From contig JACQEP010000005.1 in NCBI GenBank assembly GCA_016200485.1, positions 35,382 through 99,381 on the forward strand: a stretch of 64,000 bases of DNA. The letters are read 5' to 3'. Origin of the DNA: Gammaproteobacteria bacterium (GTDB lineage Bacteria; Pseudomonadota; Gammaproteobacteria; Tenderiales; Tenderiaceae). Made by a program: the position numbers and the translations under genes. This document shows, one piece after another, positions 18,741 to 27,754 of this stretch (position 1 is its first letter; each line of letters begins with the position of its first letter). The notes beneath the pieces were generated by a model, which ran no database searches, was not told the origin of the DNA, and was given only the letters and a program-made list of their open reading frames with translations.

Positions 18741-18758
18741 GTTACCAGAATATGACAA
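18741..18758 (-). promoter_or_regulatory. Pho-box-like site upstream of phoB
   Basis: On the minus strand TTGTCATATTCTGGTAAC has a good first half-site (TTGTCAT) and a weaker second one (TGGTAAC) at the 11-base spacing. It ends 48 bases before the phoB ATG. Confidence 0.55.
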
Positions 18759-18771
18759 TTTAGAAATCTTC

Positions 18772-19626
18772 TCAGGGTATTTCTAGCCGTTTTTCAGAAA
18801 TGAGCAAAATCTTGGTCAGCGCGATGCCGAAGATATGGTAACTGTCGCGTTCGACCAGGGGGCTGTTGTGAAACGCCGCACCTTGCAGGGTATCGAAACG
18901 GGCAAAGGCAGAGAATCTGAGGGAGCCAAATTGATGGTGAGTCACCAATGTGATACGGCTGCCGCTATAACCGCCGGGGCTGTCGTAAGCAGGGCGAGTC
19001 GTTGTCGCATACTGGGGCTCCACCGAGTAGTAATAATCGTGATAGGGGGAGTTGGCGAATAAGGGACCGATGCTGGCGGTGAAGCTCCACTCATTACTGT
19101 TATAGTGTTCGGCCTTGTATTCAATATAGGGCGCAAATACCCAGCCCTGATGATTGATGCCGCTATCGCCAATTGAAAATACCGAGCGTAATGGCAGCCC
19201 CAGCCATACGCTATCCCGTTTTTCCGGATGATTCCATAGGCGTGCCAATAGCGAGGGTCCGAACTCAGCCGTGGGCGCCAGATCGGGCATGCCGGCCCGT
19301 GCATTGTTGCGGTCACTGCTGACCGGCAGTCCGCCCGCGAGACTGATATCGAGTTTTAAATCAGGTGAACGGAACAAAAAACCTTGCAGGTTGCCGTCGG
19401 CAAAATTTATCCGTTCGCTGCGGTAAACGAGGTAAGGGAAGGGAAGTAAATAATCATTGTCATGCGCTGAGCCGCGATAATTTTGCAGATGCAATGCAGT
19501 AACACCGGCACCCAGTTCCCATTTTGGCAATAGTTGCGCCGCCGCATTTTGATTCGGCAGCAGTGTGCTGCCGAAGAGAGCGATGACGCATGATGTTTTG
19601 CAATACCTAAATACGGGCGAGGACAA
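18772..19626 (-). CDS. MipA/OmpV family outer-membrane protein
   Basis: 284 residues with a signal peptide (cleavage near NAAA, residue 30). A beta-barrel pattern follows of alternating hydrophobic residues, many aromatics and glycines. The start of the mature part (WELGAGVTALHLQNYRGS, then LPFPYLVYRSERI) is typical of the MipA family. MipA proteins are outer-membrane scaffolds for murein enzymes or small-molecule pores, and the specific role here is not inferable. Its 5' end overlaps the end of the Fe-ADH remnant by 20 bases. The C-terminus lacks the usual terminal Phe, ending RLEIP. Confidence 0.75.
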   Translation of the reverse strand: MSSPVFRYCKTSCVIALFGSTLLPNQNAAAQLLPKWELGAGVTALHLQNYRGSAHDNDYLLPFPYLVYRSERINFADGNLQGFLFRSPDLKLDISLAGGLPVSSDRNNARAGMPDLAPTAEFGPSLLARLWNHPEKRDSVWLGLPLRSVFSIGDSGINHQGWVFAPYIEYKAEHYNSNEWSFTASIGPLFANSPYHDYYYSVEPQYATTTRPAYDSPGGYSGSRITLVTHHQFGSLRFSAFARFDTLQGAAFHNSPLVERDSYHIFGIALTKILLISEKRLEIP

Positions 19627-19996
19627 TCTGTGTTACCTCGTCGTCGTTAAGTACGATGGGATTGATTAACATGCTGTTGCCGCGACTGTTGGCATGTTGT
19701 GGCGCGCGTTGTTTAAGGGCGGCGATGTTGATCTCAGTGGCCTTTGTCACCAACGTGCCAGACCACGCCATGCGGGATTGGGAAAAAGGCTCCCAGTGGC
19801 GAGGCCAAGCCATGCCGCATTGTTGCAGGTCATCGATCAACGTTTGCCAATGTGAAGTGGCGCGCAACGAACGGGCGCCGGTGACGAGCAATATCTTGCG
19901 TCCATGGTTGGCAGCCAGGGTCGCAAGTTCTTTAATCCGGCCCCGGCCAAAGATGATGCGTGGTAACCGCGAGATAGCAAAGGGTGCAAACTGCAT
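19607..19996 (-). pseudogene. Iron-containing alcohol dehydrogenase, internally deleted remnant
   Basis: A 129-residue frame. Residues 1-60 (ISRLPRIIFGRGRIKELATL, KILLVTGARS) match the N-terminal Rossmann part of group III Fe-ADHs. Residues about 85-129 (ANSRGNSMLINPIVLNDDEV then TQIVLARI) match the extreme C-terminus of the same family. The roughly 250 residues between, including the GGGS nucleotide site and all iron ligands, are gone. The join keeps the frame open, so a short product could be made but not an active enzyme. Normal family length is about 380 residues. Confidence 0.65.
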
Positions 19997-20065
19997 GTAG
20001 CCCGACCTTTATTGATTGAATTCCTTTAGCTTATCAAAGGCGCTCGCTACCAGGGTAAGCGCGGC

Positions 20066-20096
20066 CAAAAAAGAAAGCCCCGCACTAGGCGGGGCT
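20066..20096 (-). terminator. Terminator downstream of pstS
   Basis: Read on the minus strand: AGCCCCGC, a short loop, GCGGGGCT, then a T-rich tail (complement of AAAAAAGAAA). It lies 30 bases after the pstS stop. Confidence 0.85.
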
Positions 20097-20124
20097 CGAC
20101 CGGTAGGTCAGACTGATGTTGAGA

Positions 20125-21096
20125 TTACTTCAATTTGGCCAGTTCTTTTTCTAGAACTTTGGCTGGTAGCGGGATAAAACCGTCTTTCTCGACCTGCTCC
20201 TGTCCCGTCTTGGACAGCACCATCTTCAGGAACTCCAGTTCCATGGGTGAGAATGGCTTGTTCGGGGCCTTGTTGACGTAGATATAGAGATAACGGGAAA
20301 GCGGATACTCGCCGCTGATCGCGTTCTCTTCGGTAGCTTCGACGAAGGCTTCGCCTTCCTTCGTGGCCAAAGGCAGCGCCTTCACAGTGGCAGTCTTATA
20401 TCCGATGCCGGAGTAACCGATACTGTTAACCGAGGCGCTCACTGACTGTACTACCGAGGAAGAACCCGGTTGCTCGTTGACAGTGTTCTTGAAGTCGCCT
20501 TTGCACAGTGCATGTTCTTTGAAGTAACCGTAGGTTCCGGAGACAGAGTTACGGCCGAACAACTGGATGTTGCGATTGCTCCAGCTACCGCTGAGACCAA
20601 GCTGATCCCACTTGGTGACATCGTTGGCGTAGCCGCACTTGCGGGTGGCGGAGAAGATGGCATCTACCTGGGGCACGGTCAGACCCTTGATCGGGTTGTC
20701 CTTGTGCACAAATACTGCCAGGGCGTCGATGGCTACCCGAATGCCTGTGGGTTTGTAGCCATATTTGTCCTCGAAGGACTGAATTTCCTTGTCTTTCATC
20801 GCCCGGCTCATTGGGCCGAAGTTGGAGGTACCTTCAGTCAGGGCTGGCGGTGCGGTCGAGGAGCCAGCAGCCTGCACCTGAATGTTGACATTGGGATAAA
20901 AACGCTTGAAATCTTCGGTCCAGAGTGTCATCAGGTTGGCCAAGGTGTCCGAGCCGACGCTGGACAGATTGCCGGCCACACCACTGGCCTTTTTGTATTG
21001 GGGAATCTGCGCATCGACCGATGCCAATGTTACATTTGCCGTCAGGCTCACGGCGGCAGCCAGGGCTGAGAGGGTCAACAATTTGGAAGCTTTCAT
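20125..21096 (-). CDS. pstS: Phosphate-binding periplasmic protein PstS
   Basis: 323 residues. The start is set at [16 protein letters not shown] because AAGGAG lies 9-10 bases before it and a signal peptide follows (cleavage near TLAS, residue 25). The longer frame upstream has no such support. The mature protein has [15 protein letters not shown] and [20 protein letters not shown], which form the phosphate-binding site, and a later [14 protein letters not shown]. It feeds the PstCAB permease but is about 5 kb from pstC and has its own Pho box and terminator. Confidence 0.93.
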   Translation of the reverse strand: MKASKLLTLSALAAAVSLTANVTLASVDAQIPQYKKASGVAGNLSSVGSDTLANLMTLWTEDFKRFYPNVNIQVQAAGSSTAPPALTEGTSNFGPMSRAMKDKEIQSFEDKYGYKPTGIRVAIDALAVFVHKDNPIKGLTVPQVDAIFSATRKCGYANDVTKWDQLGLSGSWSNRNIQLFGRNSVSGTYGYFKEHALCKGDFKNTVNEQPGSSSVVQSVSASVNSIGYSGIGYKTATVKALPLATKEGEAFVEATEENAISGEYPLSRYLYIYVNKAPNKPFSPMELEFLKMVLSKTGQEQVEKDGFIPLPAKVLEKELAKLK

Positions 21097-21209
21097 TACG
21101 TTAATACTCCTTAAAATTAAGGCTTGGTTGGGTCTACGATGCGGGATCGTTTTCCCGCTGTACGGTGAAGCATTCTCTGCCGTTTTCGTTACGATTGTGT
21201 TAACAATTT

Positions 21210-21227
21210 GTTGCAGTTTTATGACAG
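21210..21227 (-). promoter_or_regulatory. Pho box upstream of pstS
   Basis: On the minus strand CTGTCATAAAACTGCAAC has a perfect first half-site and a 5/7 second half-site with the standard 4-base A/T spacer. It is the best Pho box in the window and lies about 114 bases before the pstS ATG. Confidence 0.75.
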
Positions 21228-21334
21228 CGGCTAGAATTTTACTCAAAATGACGAGCTTAATGAGTCAGTATAGTCAGCGAGTGGGTCTGTGGCCAGTGGT
21301 CGTCTCTAGTGATAATTATTATGAGGAGTAATTC

Positions 21335-21679
21335 ATGACTGATTGTTTATTCTGTAAATTTGCATCTGGCGAGATCAAGCCCAAGGTGGTGTATGAAGAT
21401 GATGCCGTGCTGGCTTTTCGTGACATCTCGCCACAAGCCCCTAGCCATGTGCTGGTCATACCCAAACGTCACATCAGTACGGTGAACGATTTGTGTGACG
21501 GCGATGCTGAGCTGGTCGGCCGTCTCTACTTGGCTGCCAAGCAGGTTGCTGAGCAGGACGGTATTGCGGCTTCAGGTTATCGCACAGTGATGAACTGTAA
21601 TGCCGATGCCGGACAATCCGTGTTTCACATCCATCTCCACGTACTGGGTGGGCGGTCCATGAAATGGCCGCCGGGTTAA
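21335..21679 (+). CDS. hinT: HIT-family purine nucleoside phosphoramidase HinT
   Basis: 114 residues, typical for HinT. N-terminal CLFCKFASGEI contains the zinc-type cysteines, and the catalytic histidine triad is VFHIHLHVLGGR near residue 98. It hydrolyses AMP-lysine-type phosphoramidates in the cytosol. GAGGAG precedes the ATG. It is divergent from pstS. Confidence 0.92.
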   Translation: MTDCLFCKFASGEIKPKVVYEDDAVLAFRDISPQAPSHVLVIPKRHISTVNDLCDGDAELVGRLYLAAKQVAEQDGIAASGYRTVMNCNADAGQSVFHIHLHVLGGRSMKWPPG

Positions 21680-21869
21680 CACCGATCCGACGGCCCGGAG
21701 CTTGGGGGGTATTGATGCTGCCGATCAGCTGGCGCGCGAGACTGATGTGGAAACGGATGGAGCCTCAGGTGCTGCTTGAGTTGCAAATGGATGCAAACGA
21801 TTGGGTCGATTTACGAGAAGCGGCGAGTGAATTGTCAGGCATGATGTAAATGCCCCTATGTTCAAGACA

Positions 21870-21898
21870 ATAAAAAAGGCGGGGATACCGCCTTTTTG
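21870..21898. terminator. Bidirectional terminator
   Basis: AAAAAAGGCGG, a GATA loop, then CCGCCTTTTT. Poly-A and poly-T flanks on both sides allow it to end both hinT on the plus strand and the small membrane gene on the minus strand, whose stop codon is adjacent. Confidence 0.85.
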
Positions 21899-21899
21899 G

Positions 21900-22016
21900 T
21901 TACGCGTTGTCGCTTTTATCGCTGCGATAGATCTGAACGACCAGAACAACCATCAGCGTCAACGCTACAGCGGCGACACCGATCACCATGTTGGTGATGA
22001 AATCGATAGTAATCAT
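21900..22016 (-). CDS. 38-residue single-helix membrane protein
   Basis: A short frame: MITIDFITNM, then a hydrophobic helix (VIGVAAVALTLMVVLVV), then QIYRSDKSDNA and TAA. GGGAGA lies about 8 bases upstream of the ATG, and a strong terminator follows directly after the stop. The order is thus RBS, start, helix, charged tail, stop, terminator, which argues for a real small protein. Orientation (short acidic N-terminus, basic-to-polar C-terminus) fits a small inner-membrane subunit. It lies 87 bases downstream of the DUF3187 gene on the same strand. No family was recognised. Confidence 0.6.
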   Translation of the reverse strand: MITIDFITNMVIGVAAVALTLMVVLVVQIYRSDKSDNA

Positions 22017-22103
22017 GAGTACGGTTCTCCCAAAACAAACGCTCGGCTCACTTTATTTGAAATCGACATATTTGACAATGGCGCCGGGTTAATTAATTGT
22101 AAA

Positions 22104-23099
22104 TTAATAGCGATGAGATACCGTAACATTTACAAGGAAATCAGGCGTGGTGTCGGAGAACAGATTTTCACCAACGCCGAGATCGAGCGAGGTGGATCGG
22201 CCAGTATAGATCGTCCCTCCCACCGTGAGCTGTAGGGAACTGGCGCTGAGTTGTGCGAGTTCGCTTTTGTAGAAAGGGGTGTGGCCGTCAAGTTGTGCCT
22301 TGAGGTCGATGGAGGCCAGTGCATGCCAATTGAGGCCAAGGCCGCCAAAAGCCACCCAATGGCGTTGTTGCGTGGGCAGGATGTCGCTGTCACTGAGTGC
22401 TAACAGGCCGAGCTGGCCATAGGTCGTGATGCGTTGGGCACTGAGGTTGCGATCGATGCCATTCACGCTGAGGGCAATATCAGTGCTGCCGCTGCCCATT
22501 AGTCGTTGGCTGTTCCCCGTTGGAAGTTTCAGGCTACCACGGAGGGTGACTTCACGGCGCTGGTCAGAGGCTTGATAGAGTCCGCTGGCCGCAAAGAGGC
22601 GAATATCGCCGAGCCCTTCACGATTGGTGCGGATAGCGACCAACTCCTGGCCCTGTCGGCGGTAACTGTAGTCCAGGACATTGCTCGGTGTTTTGTTGCG
22701 CTCGGTGTTACTGAGACCGAAGGTGCGATGCCAACCTTCGATGAAATTATCGAGCATGCCATTGTGGTGGGCAACGATCGGGACTTCGATGCCGATTTCT
22801 CGCTGATCGCCGAGCCCGCGACGAAATGTCAAGCCCAGACGATAGGATTCGCCATCGAGCGAAATTGATTCATTGGCGCTGTCGTTCAGTATTGAATTAT
22901 TGGCAAGGTCGAAGATCAGCTGGGTATGAAGGTGCTGCGATGGTGTAATTGTGGCCGGTTCCATTGGCGGCAGGCCGTAAATTTGAATAAATGGATTTTG
23001 GTTGCGAATGGCAAAGGGCGTGGGTTGATCAGTGAGGAGATTGCCGTAAGCAGTATTCAAGATACCCGTCAGGCAAAACAGGATCAGGGCACGGACCAT
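22104..23099 (-). CDS. DUF3187 family outer-membrane protein
   Basis: 331 residues with a signal peptide (TAYG near residue 19). The DUF3187 hallmark FAIRNQNPFIQIYGLPPM follows, then a beta-strand-rich barrel ending in VSHRY, an aromatic terminus suited to outer-membrane insertion. AAAGGAG lies before the ATG. It starts 10 bases after the DUF3943 gene ends, so the two form a unit. The function of the family is not known to me. Confidence 0.78.
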   Translation of the reverse strand: MVRALILFCLTGILNTAYGNLLTDQPTPFAIRNQNPFIQIYGLPPMEPATITPSQHLHTQLIFDLANNSILNDSANESISLDGESYRLGLTFRRGLGDQREIGIEVPIVAHHNGMLDNFIEGWHRTFGLSNTERNKTPSNVLDYSYRRQGQELVAIRTNREGLGDIRLFAASGLYQASDQRREVTLRGSLKLPTGNSQRLMGSGSTDIALSVNGIDRNLSAQRITTYGQLGLLALSDSDILPTQQRHWVAFGGLGLNWHALASIDLKAQLDGHTPFYKSELAQLSASSLQLTVGGTIYTGRSTSLDLGVGENLFSDTTPDFLVNVTVSHRY

Positions 23100-23109
23100 T
23101 ATGGCTCCT

Positions 23110-23970
23110 TTACCATTGGAGTAATCCCACGACTCCTATATTATTGTGTATCGACTTATCGGCGACACCTCTCTCGGGGCTCACGGTCGGAAAGACATCC
23201 AGACTCGACTGCTTACCAAAGGTGCGTAAGACGCTTTTATTAACGGCGCCCAAAGGGTCGATCAGGAATAAGGCTACACTGTCAGTCCACGTTTTTTCGC
23301 CGGTGGCGTCGATTTTGTTTAGGATTTTTTGCCGGCCAATCATGAAGTATTCGCCCAGCACGGCGCCGCCGACAGGGGTAAATATCAAATCTTGAACCGA
23401 GGCGGGTTCGAAGATGGCTTCGATACCATATTCGTAGAGCGTGGACATGGCGGTGGCGTAACCCAACGACTGTTCGCGGCTAAAACCGCGATTACGGGCA
23501 CGAGTATAGTAAACGGCGCCAAAGTAAGGGTGACCGATGTAGTTGACTTCCCAGCGATCATGGTCGCGGCGAAGACTATTGACATTATCATTCCATTTGC
23601 GAAATGGGTTGCCATTCTTCTGCTGGGTACTCCATTTGGAAACGCTCTCGGGGCTAAAATAAAGAACGGTCACCACACCCACTTGGTAGAGCAGGAATAA
23701 TTTTGTGTCCAGCCAGAGGCCAGCTGAGTCGCTTTGTTCGGGAATCGACAGGACCATGCCGTTGGAGAGAATGCGGTTATTGTCAGGCAATGACTTAAGG
23801 CCAGTGACTTTGGGGGTGCCAGGCGGGAGCTCGGCGGATGCTGCGGTATCATCATTCAGGGCGACGGCTGTTTCGAGCGGCATTGAATGCGCGGCCCAGT
23901 CATAGTCCAGGCAAGAAGCAGGCAGTGGGGCTAGGCAGAGTGCCAACCCTAGGAATATCCATCTATTCAT
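23110..23970 (-). CDS. DUF3943 family protein, exported
   Basis: 286 residues. Signal peptide with a likely cleavage at ASC (residue 20), which could also be a lipobox, although the preceding PLPAS is not a classic one. The family core is visible as WEVNYIGHPYFGAVYYTRAR and later IFTPVGGAVLGEYFMIGR. DUF3943 proteins are envelope proteins of unknown function. First gene of a minus-strand pair with the DUF3187 gene, possibly extending to the 38-residue membrane gene. Confidence 0.75.
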   Translation of the reverse strand: MNRWIFLGLALCLAPLPASCLDYDWAAHSMPLETAVALNDDTAASAELPPGTPKVTGLKSLPDNNRILSNGMVLSIPEQSDSAGLWLDTKLFLLYQVGVVTVLYFSPESVSKWSTQQKNGNPFRKWNDNVNSLRRDHDRWEVNYIGHPYFGAVYYTRARNRGFSREQSLGYATAMSTLYEYGIEAIFEPASVQDLIFTPVGGAVLGEYFMIGRQKILNKIDATGEKTWTDSVALFLIDPLGAVNKSVLRTFGKQSSLDVFPTVSPERGVADKSIHNNIGVVGLLQW

Positions 23971-24047
23971 CGAAAAATTATTTTAAGTGGTCATGGCGAT
24001 AGGGTATTAGGATACCTGATTCGACAGATGAAGTCGCCGCCCCAGTA

Positions 24048-24069
24048 GGGGCACGGCGCGCCGTGCCCC
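24048..24069. repeat. 22-bp perfect palindrome (GGGGCACGGCG type)
   Basis: GGGGCACGGCG followed by its exact complement CGCCGTGCCCC, preceded by GTA. Found in the 180 bases between the convergent-free DUF3943 and MFS genes. A separate family from the GATTCATGAATC palindrome, though both begin GTAGGGGC. Confidence 0.75.
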
Positions 24070-24153
24070 AAATTCCCCGCACAGGTGCCCGTGCATACCC
24101 GCGGTGGGGTGGAGCCACTCGAGCAAAAGGCGGCTGCCACCCACTGGCTGCAG

Positions 24154-25551
24154 CTACTTCGATTTCTTGTTGCCGATCACATCGAAGAACAGACCCCAGA
24201 TGGCGTTGAAGCGGGCGACGCCAAAGATCAGCTGGCTGACGGGCATGGGTTTTACCGGGCGTACCTCTTTGAGGCGTGGCAGGAAGATGATGGCGATCAG
24301 CAAACGGCAGCTGGAGGAAATCAGAAATACGCCATAGAAGGCGCTGATCCAGGTGACGTGGTGGCCGGCGATTTCAAAATCCGTAGGCAATTGGGTGGCG
24401 AGGTAGCCGCCGAGCAGGGCGCCGAGAAAGATGCCGATATTGGCCAGGGTATTGTGCAAGGCCATCAAGGTGACCCGTTTCTGTGCGGGCAAGGCGTCAT
24501 AGATGAAATTGCTGGCGCTGAGACTGAAGCCGGCCCAAACCAAACCGCCCATTGCCTGTAGCAGCATCATGTACCAGTGTTCGGTGGAAAGGGTCCACAG
24601 CGCGGGGAAAAATGGAATCAAGGCACCGGTGCTGACCAGGATCAGGCGATTACCCAGCGCGTCGGCAATCCGGCCCCACCAATTCAGAGTCAGGAATTGC
24701 GCCAGTACCACCATCGCAGCATTCATAGTGAATTGAAAATAGCTGAATTGCAGATCACGCAACATATACACCGTGAAAAACGGCGAGGCGATGGCCGTGG
24801 AAAATTGCATCAGCGCATAAAAGAGTGAGAATACAGCAAACGGTGAGTTTACGAATTGCCGGCCCCAGATGCGCCAGCTCGGAATCTCCAATGCTGCCAC
24901 ATGGCCCGGTGGATCGTATAATTGCTTGAGGTGGTACACCGAGACAAAGCGCGCGCACATCGCAATTAAAAATACGGTGACAAAACCCACGAGCGCCAGA
25001 CCGTAGTGATCGAAAAAGTGGAGGATCAGACCGGCACACACCAGCGCGATGAAGGAGGTGATGCTGGCCAGGCGGGTGCGATAACCAAAATAGCGCCCTC
25101 TGCGGCGTCGATGCACAAGTTCTCCCATCAGGCTGCTCCATTGTGGCGTCGCCAGATTGAGGCCGAAATAGTAAATCACGACGCAAGCGATCATCAGTGG
25201 TATGGCATAGTCGGGAAAGACGATGGGGAGCAGAATCAGCGGTAACCAACTATAGGCCTGAAGGCTGGCGCCAAACAGGATAATGCGCAGTCGCTGACCG
25301 AATTTATGTCCCAGGCTGGCCGAAACCAATTGCGCGATGGAGGCCGTCAGATGTGGCAACGCAGCAAGCAAGCCGATTTGCCCAGGCGTGGCTTTTAACA
25401 GTAGGGCAAAGGCAGACAAATAGGCTTCGCCCGCGCCCGACATTACCGAATACGCCACCCCATCCTTAATGGAATGGCGTAGCGAACGATCGATCTCGGG
25501 GCGCCGCGAATACGGGCGCGATCGGGCGCGTTTTGTGAAAAACCACTGCAC
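24154..25551 (-). CDS. Major facilitator superfamily transporter
   Basis: 465 residues with about 12 membrane segments in two six-helix halves. The loop between helices 2 and 3 (GHKFGQRLRIIL) and the HRRRRGRYFGYRTRLAS loop are MFS-like, and a second-half loop reads WGRIADALGNRLI. Substrate unknown. The N-terminus is basic (TKRARSRPYSRRPE) and cytosolic. No operon partner: the DUF3943 gene lies 183 bases downstream on the same strand and the next gene is divergent. Confidence 0.75.
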   Translation of the reverse strand: MQWFFTKRARSRPYSRRPEIDRSLRHSIKDGVAYSVMSGAGEAYLSAFALLLKATPGQIGLLAALPHLTASIAQLVSASLGHKFGQRLRIILFGASLQAYSWLPLILLPIVFPDYAIPLMIACVVIYYFGLNLATPQWSSLMGELVHRRRRGRYFGYRTRLASITSFIALVCAGLILHFFDHYGLALVGFVTVFLIAMCARFVSVYHLKQLYDPPGHVAALEIPSWRIWGRQFVNSPFAVFSLFYALMQFSTAIASPFFTVYMLRDLQFSYFQFTMNAAMVVLAQFLTLNWWGRIADALGNRLILVSTGALIPFFPALWTLSTEHWYMMLLQAMGGLVWAGFSLSASNFIYDALPAQKRVTLMALHNTLANIGIFLGALLGGYLATQLPTDFEIAGHHVTWISAFYGVFLISSSCRLLIAIIFLPRLKEVRPVKPMPVSQLIFGVARFNAIWGLFFDVIGNKKSK

Positions 25552-25684
25552 GGGCGCCGGGCTCCGGTTATATGTTGCGATGAGGTGTCATATAGTAGGA
25601 TCGGCGCAGGATTTTACTCCATTAGCTAGAGGAGAGGGCATTGGGCCGATATTTTTTTGGTGAACCCCGTGGTTAAGATCACGC

Positions 25685-26929
25685 ATGGCTATTAATGTCC
25701 CTTTTCTTGTATTGGTAATTGTGTTCCTGTTAATTGCTGCCCGGCGTATCGGTCAGTTACACGTGCCGATGTGGCTGGCGATGACCCTGGGTGCGGTAAC
25801 TATGCTGGTGACTGGCAGCATCGGACCTCGTGCTGCACTGGCAGCGATCGATCTCGATGTCATGGTGTTTCTGTGCGGGATGTTTGTGGTCGGCGAGGCA
25901 ATGGTGGGCAGCGGTTATCTCTACGTCCTGGCAGATCGCTGGCTATGCCGGGTGCAACGGGTTGATACGTTAATACTGACACTGTTGTTCGGCGTGGGCT
26001 TAATGTCGGCGATTTTAATGAATGATACGCTGGCCATCATTGGCACCCCGCTGGCGATCAAATTGGCGCGGGAACATCGGCTCGATCCCAAATTGTTACT
26101 GTTGACGCTTGCATTTGCGGTGACCATCGGTAGCGTCATGAGCCCGATCGGTAATCCGCAGAATCTGTTGATTGCGATACAAGGCGGAATGCCGGAGCCA
26201 TTTACCCGATTCCTCGGCGCGTTGGCGATCCCGACACTGATCAACCTGCTGTTGTGTTATGCCGTGCTACGTTGGCGCTGGCGCGAGCAATTCCGGCCGC
26301 ATCCGCTGGTTCACGCCGAGGCGACGTTGATCGATCCCGCACTGGCGCGTTGGGTCAGACTGTCGCTGTGGATTATCATGATATTAATTGTGATCAAGAT
26401 TAGTCTGGTGATGGCCGGGAGTGAAGGATTCCGCCTGAGCTGGATTGCCATTGGCGGCGCCCTGCCGTTGTTGATGCTGAGTTCACGGCGAGGTGAGTTG
26501 TTACGTAAGACGGATTGGCGAACCCTGATTTTCTTTGCCGCAATGTTTGTCTTAATGAACGCCGTCTGGCAAACAGGTTTCTTCCAGCAATTTATCTCAG
26601 CTCAGAACACGGATCTCACGGCAATTCCGGCGGTGCTGGGGTTCAGCATGATCGGCAGCCAACTGATCTCGAACGTCCCTTGGGTAGCGTTGTATTTGCC
26701 GCTGTTGCATGAATTGGGAGCTAATGAAGCAGCGCTGATGGCGCTGGCCGCAGGCAGTACGATCGCCGGCAATCTCTTGATCCTGGGGGCTGCCAGTAAT
26801 GTCATCATGGTCCAGCATGCGGAGCGGCAGGGAGTGAGTGTCTCGTTCCTTGATTTTGCGCGTCTTGGCGTGATTTTGGCGCCGTCGAATGCCCTGGTTT
26901 ATTGGGTCTATCTGGAATGGTGGTATTAA
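25685..26929 (+). CDS. SLC13/ArsB-NhaD type ion permease
   Basis: 414 residues, about 11 membrane helices, and two pseudo-repeats of the IT-superfamily motif. First repeat: GLMSAILMNDTLAIIGTPLA and SVMSPIGNPQNLL. Second: QLISNVPWVALYLPLL and AGNLLILGAASNVI. The paired N-D/N-V helix breaks and G-N-(P/A)-x-N motifs define this fold. Substrate (sodium, arsenite, dicarboxylate, citrate) cannot be told from sequence. Stands alone. Confidence 0.75.
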   Translation: MAINVPFLVLVIVFLLIAARRIGQLHVPMWLAMTLGAVTMLVTGSIGPRAALAAIDLDVMVFLCGMFVVGEAMVGSGYLYVLADRWLCRVQRVDTLILTLLFGVGLMSAILMNDTLAIIGTPLAIKLAREHRLDPKLLLLTLAFAVTIGSVMSPIGNPQNLLIAIQGGMPEPFTRFLGALAIPTLINLLLCYAVLRWRWREQFRPHPLVHAEATLIDPALARWVRLSLWIIMILIVIKISLVMAGSEGFRLSWIAIGGALPLLMLSSRRGELLRKTDWRTLIFFAAMFVLMNAVWQTGFFQQFISAQNTDLTAIPAVLGFSMIGSQLISNVPWVALYLPLLHELGANEAALMALAAGSTIAGNLLILGAASNVIMVQHAERQGVSVSFLDFARLGVILAPSNALVYWVYLEWWY

Positions 26930-27040
26930 GGCCAAAGGCTCATTTGTATGAAGACGGCTAGATTCTGGTAAAATCGCCCCCAATAACCGGCCTGGGTGGT
27001 TCCATGGCCGGTATTAATCGCGGGATAGTGAGATAAATAA

Positions 27041-27589
27041 ATGAAAAGAGTCGAGAGAGGTCTGGAAATTTTTATTTTTGGCAGCCGCTGGTTATTGGCA
27101 CCATTCTATATCGGCATGGTGATTTCCATCGCCTTGTTGCTGGTGTTATTTGTGGAAGAGATGATTCATCTGTTCCCGATAGTTTTTACAGGTGGCGTGC
27201 CGAGTGGCGTCATCGTCGCTATCCTCTCCTTGATTGACATTGTTTTTGTCGCCAATTTGCTGATCATCATTATTTTCGCGGGCTATGAAAATTTTGTTTC
27301 CAAAATTCATACAGGAGATCATGAGGATCGTCCCGACTGGATGGGGCATGTCGATTTCTCCGATCTAAAGCTTAAACTCATTGGCTCAATTGTTGCGATT
27401 TCCGGGATCGAGCTGCTCAAGACGTTTATGAACATTCGTGATTTCACTAACGAACAGATGGCCTGGAAAGTGGGTATCCATTTGGTGTTTGTGTTCTCGG
27501 GGGTGATGTTTGCCTTGACAGATCGACTGACCGGCAAGCATGGTCCAAAAGCGAAGGATAATGAAGAGAAGAATGACGATCACCACTGA
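27041..27589 (+). CDS. yqhA: UPF0114/TIGR00645 inner-membrane protein YqhA
   Basis: 182 residues with about four membrane helices. Family signatures are FIFGSRWLLAPFYIGMVI at the N-terminus, YENFVSKIHTGDHEDRPDW, and KLKLIGSIVAISGIELLK. The C-terminus is His/Asp-rich (KNDDHH). The family function is unknown. Followed by a clear terminator. Confidence 0.88.
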   Translation: MKRVERGLEIFIFGSRWLLAPFYIGMVISIALLLVLFVEEMIHLFPIVFTGGVPSGVIVAILSLIDIVFVANLLIIIIFAGYENFVSKIHTGDHEDRPDWMGHVDFSDLKLKLIGSIVAISGIELLKTFMNIRDFTNEQMAWKVGIHLVFVFSGVMFALTDRLTGKHGPKAKDNEEKNDDHH

Positions 27590-27611
27590 TCTCGGAAACG
27601 TACGGTGACAC

Positions 27612-27642
27612 AAAAAAGCCAACCTTAAGGTTGGCTTTTTTA
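27612..27642 (+). terminator. Terminator after yqhA
   Basis: AAAAAAGCCAACC, a TTAA centre, GGTTGGCTTTTTT. Symmetric enough to work in both directions. Confidence 0.88.
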
Positions 27643-27754
27643 TTGCCGTTAAATTAAAGAACCACTGGAACGCGATATTTTAATATAACCTTTTATTCTG
27701 TGCATGATATGGTAGATTTACATTTAAAGGTGTTTATTACAGGAGCAATGTGGA

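Noticed and set aside
20470..21069. 199-residue plus-strand frame opposite pstS
   Set aside because: Mirror of pstS, which has signal peptide, RBS, Pho box and terminator on the minus strand.
21664..21849. 61-residue plus-strand frame overlapping the hinT end
   Set aside because: No RBS and no recognisable motif. It could be a decayed gene, but the evidence is too weak to list.
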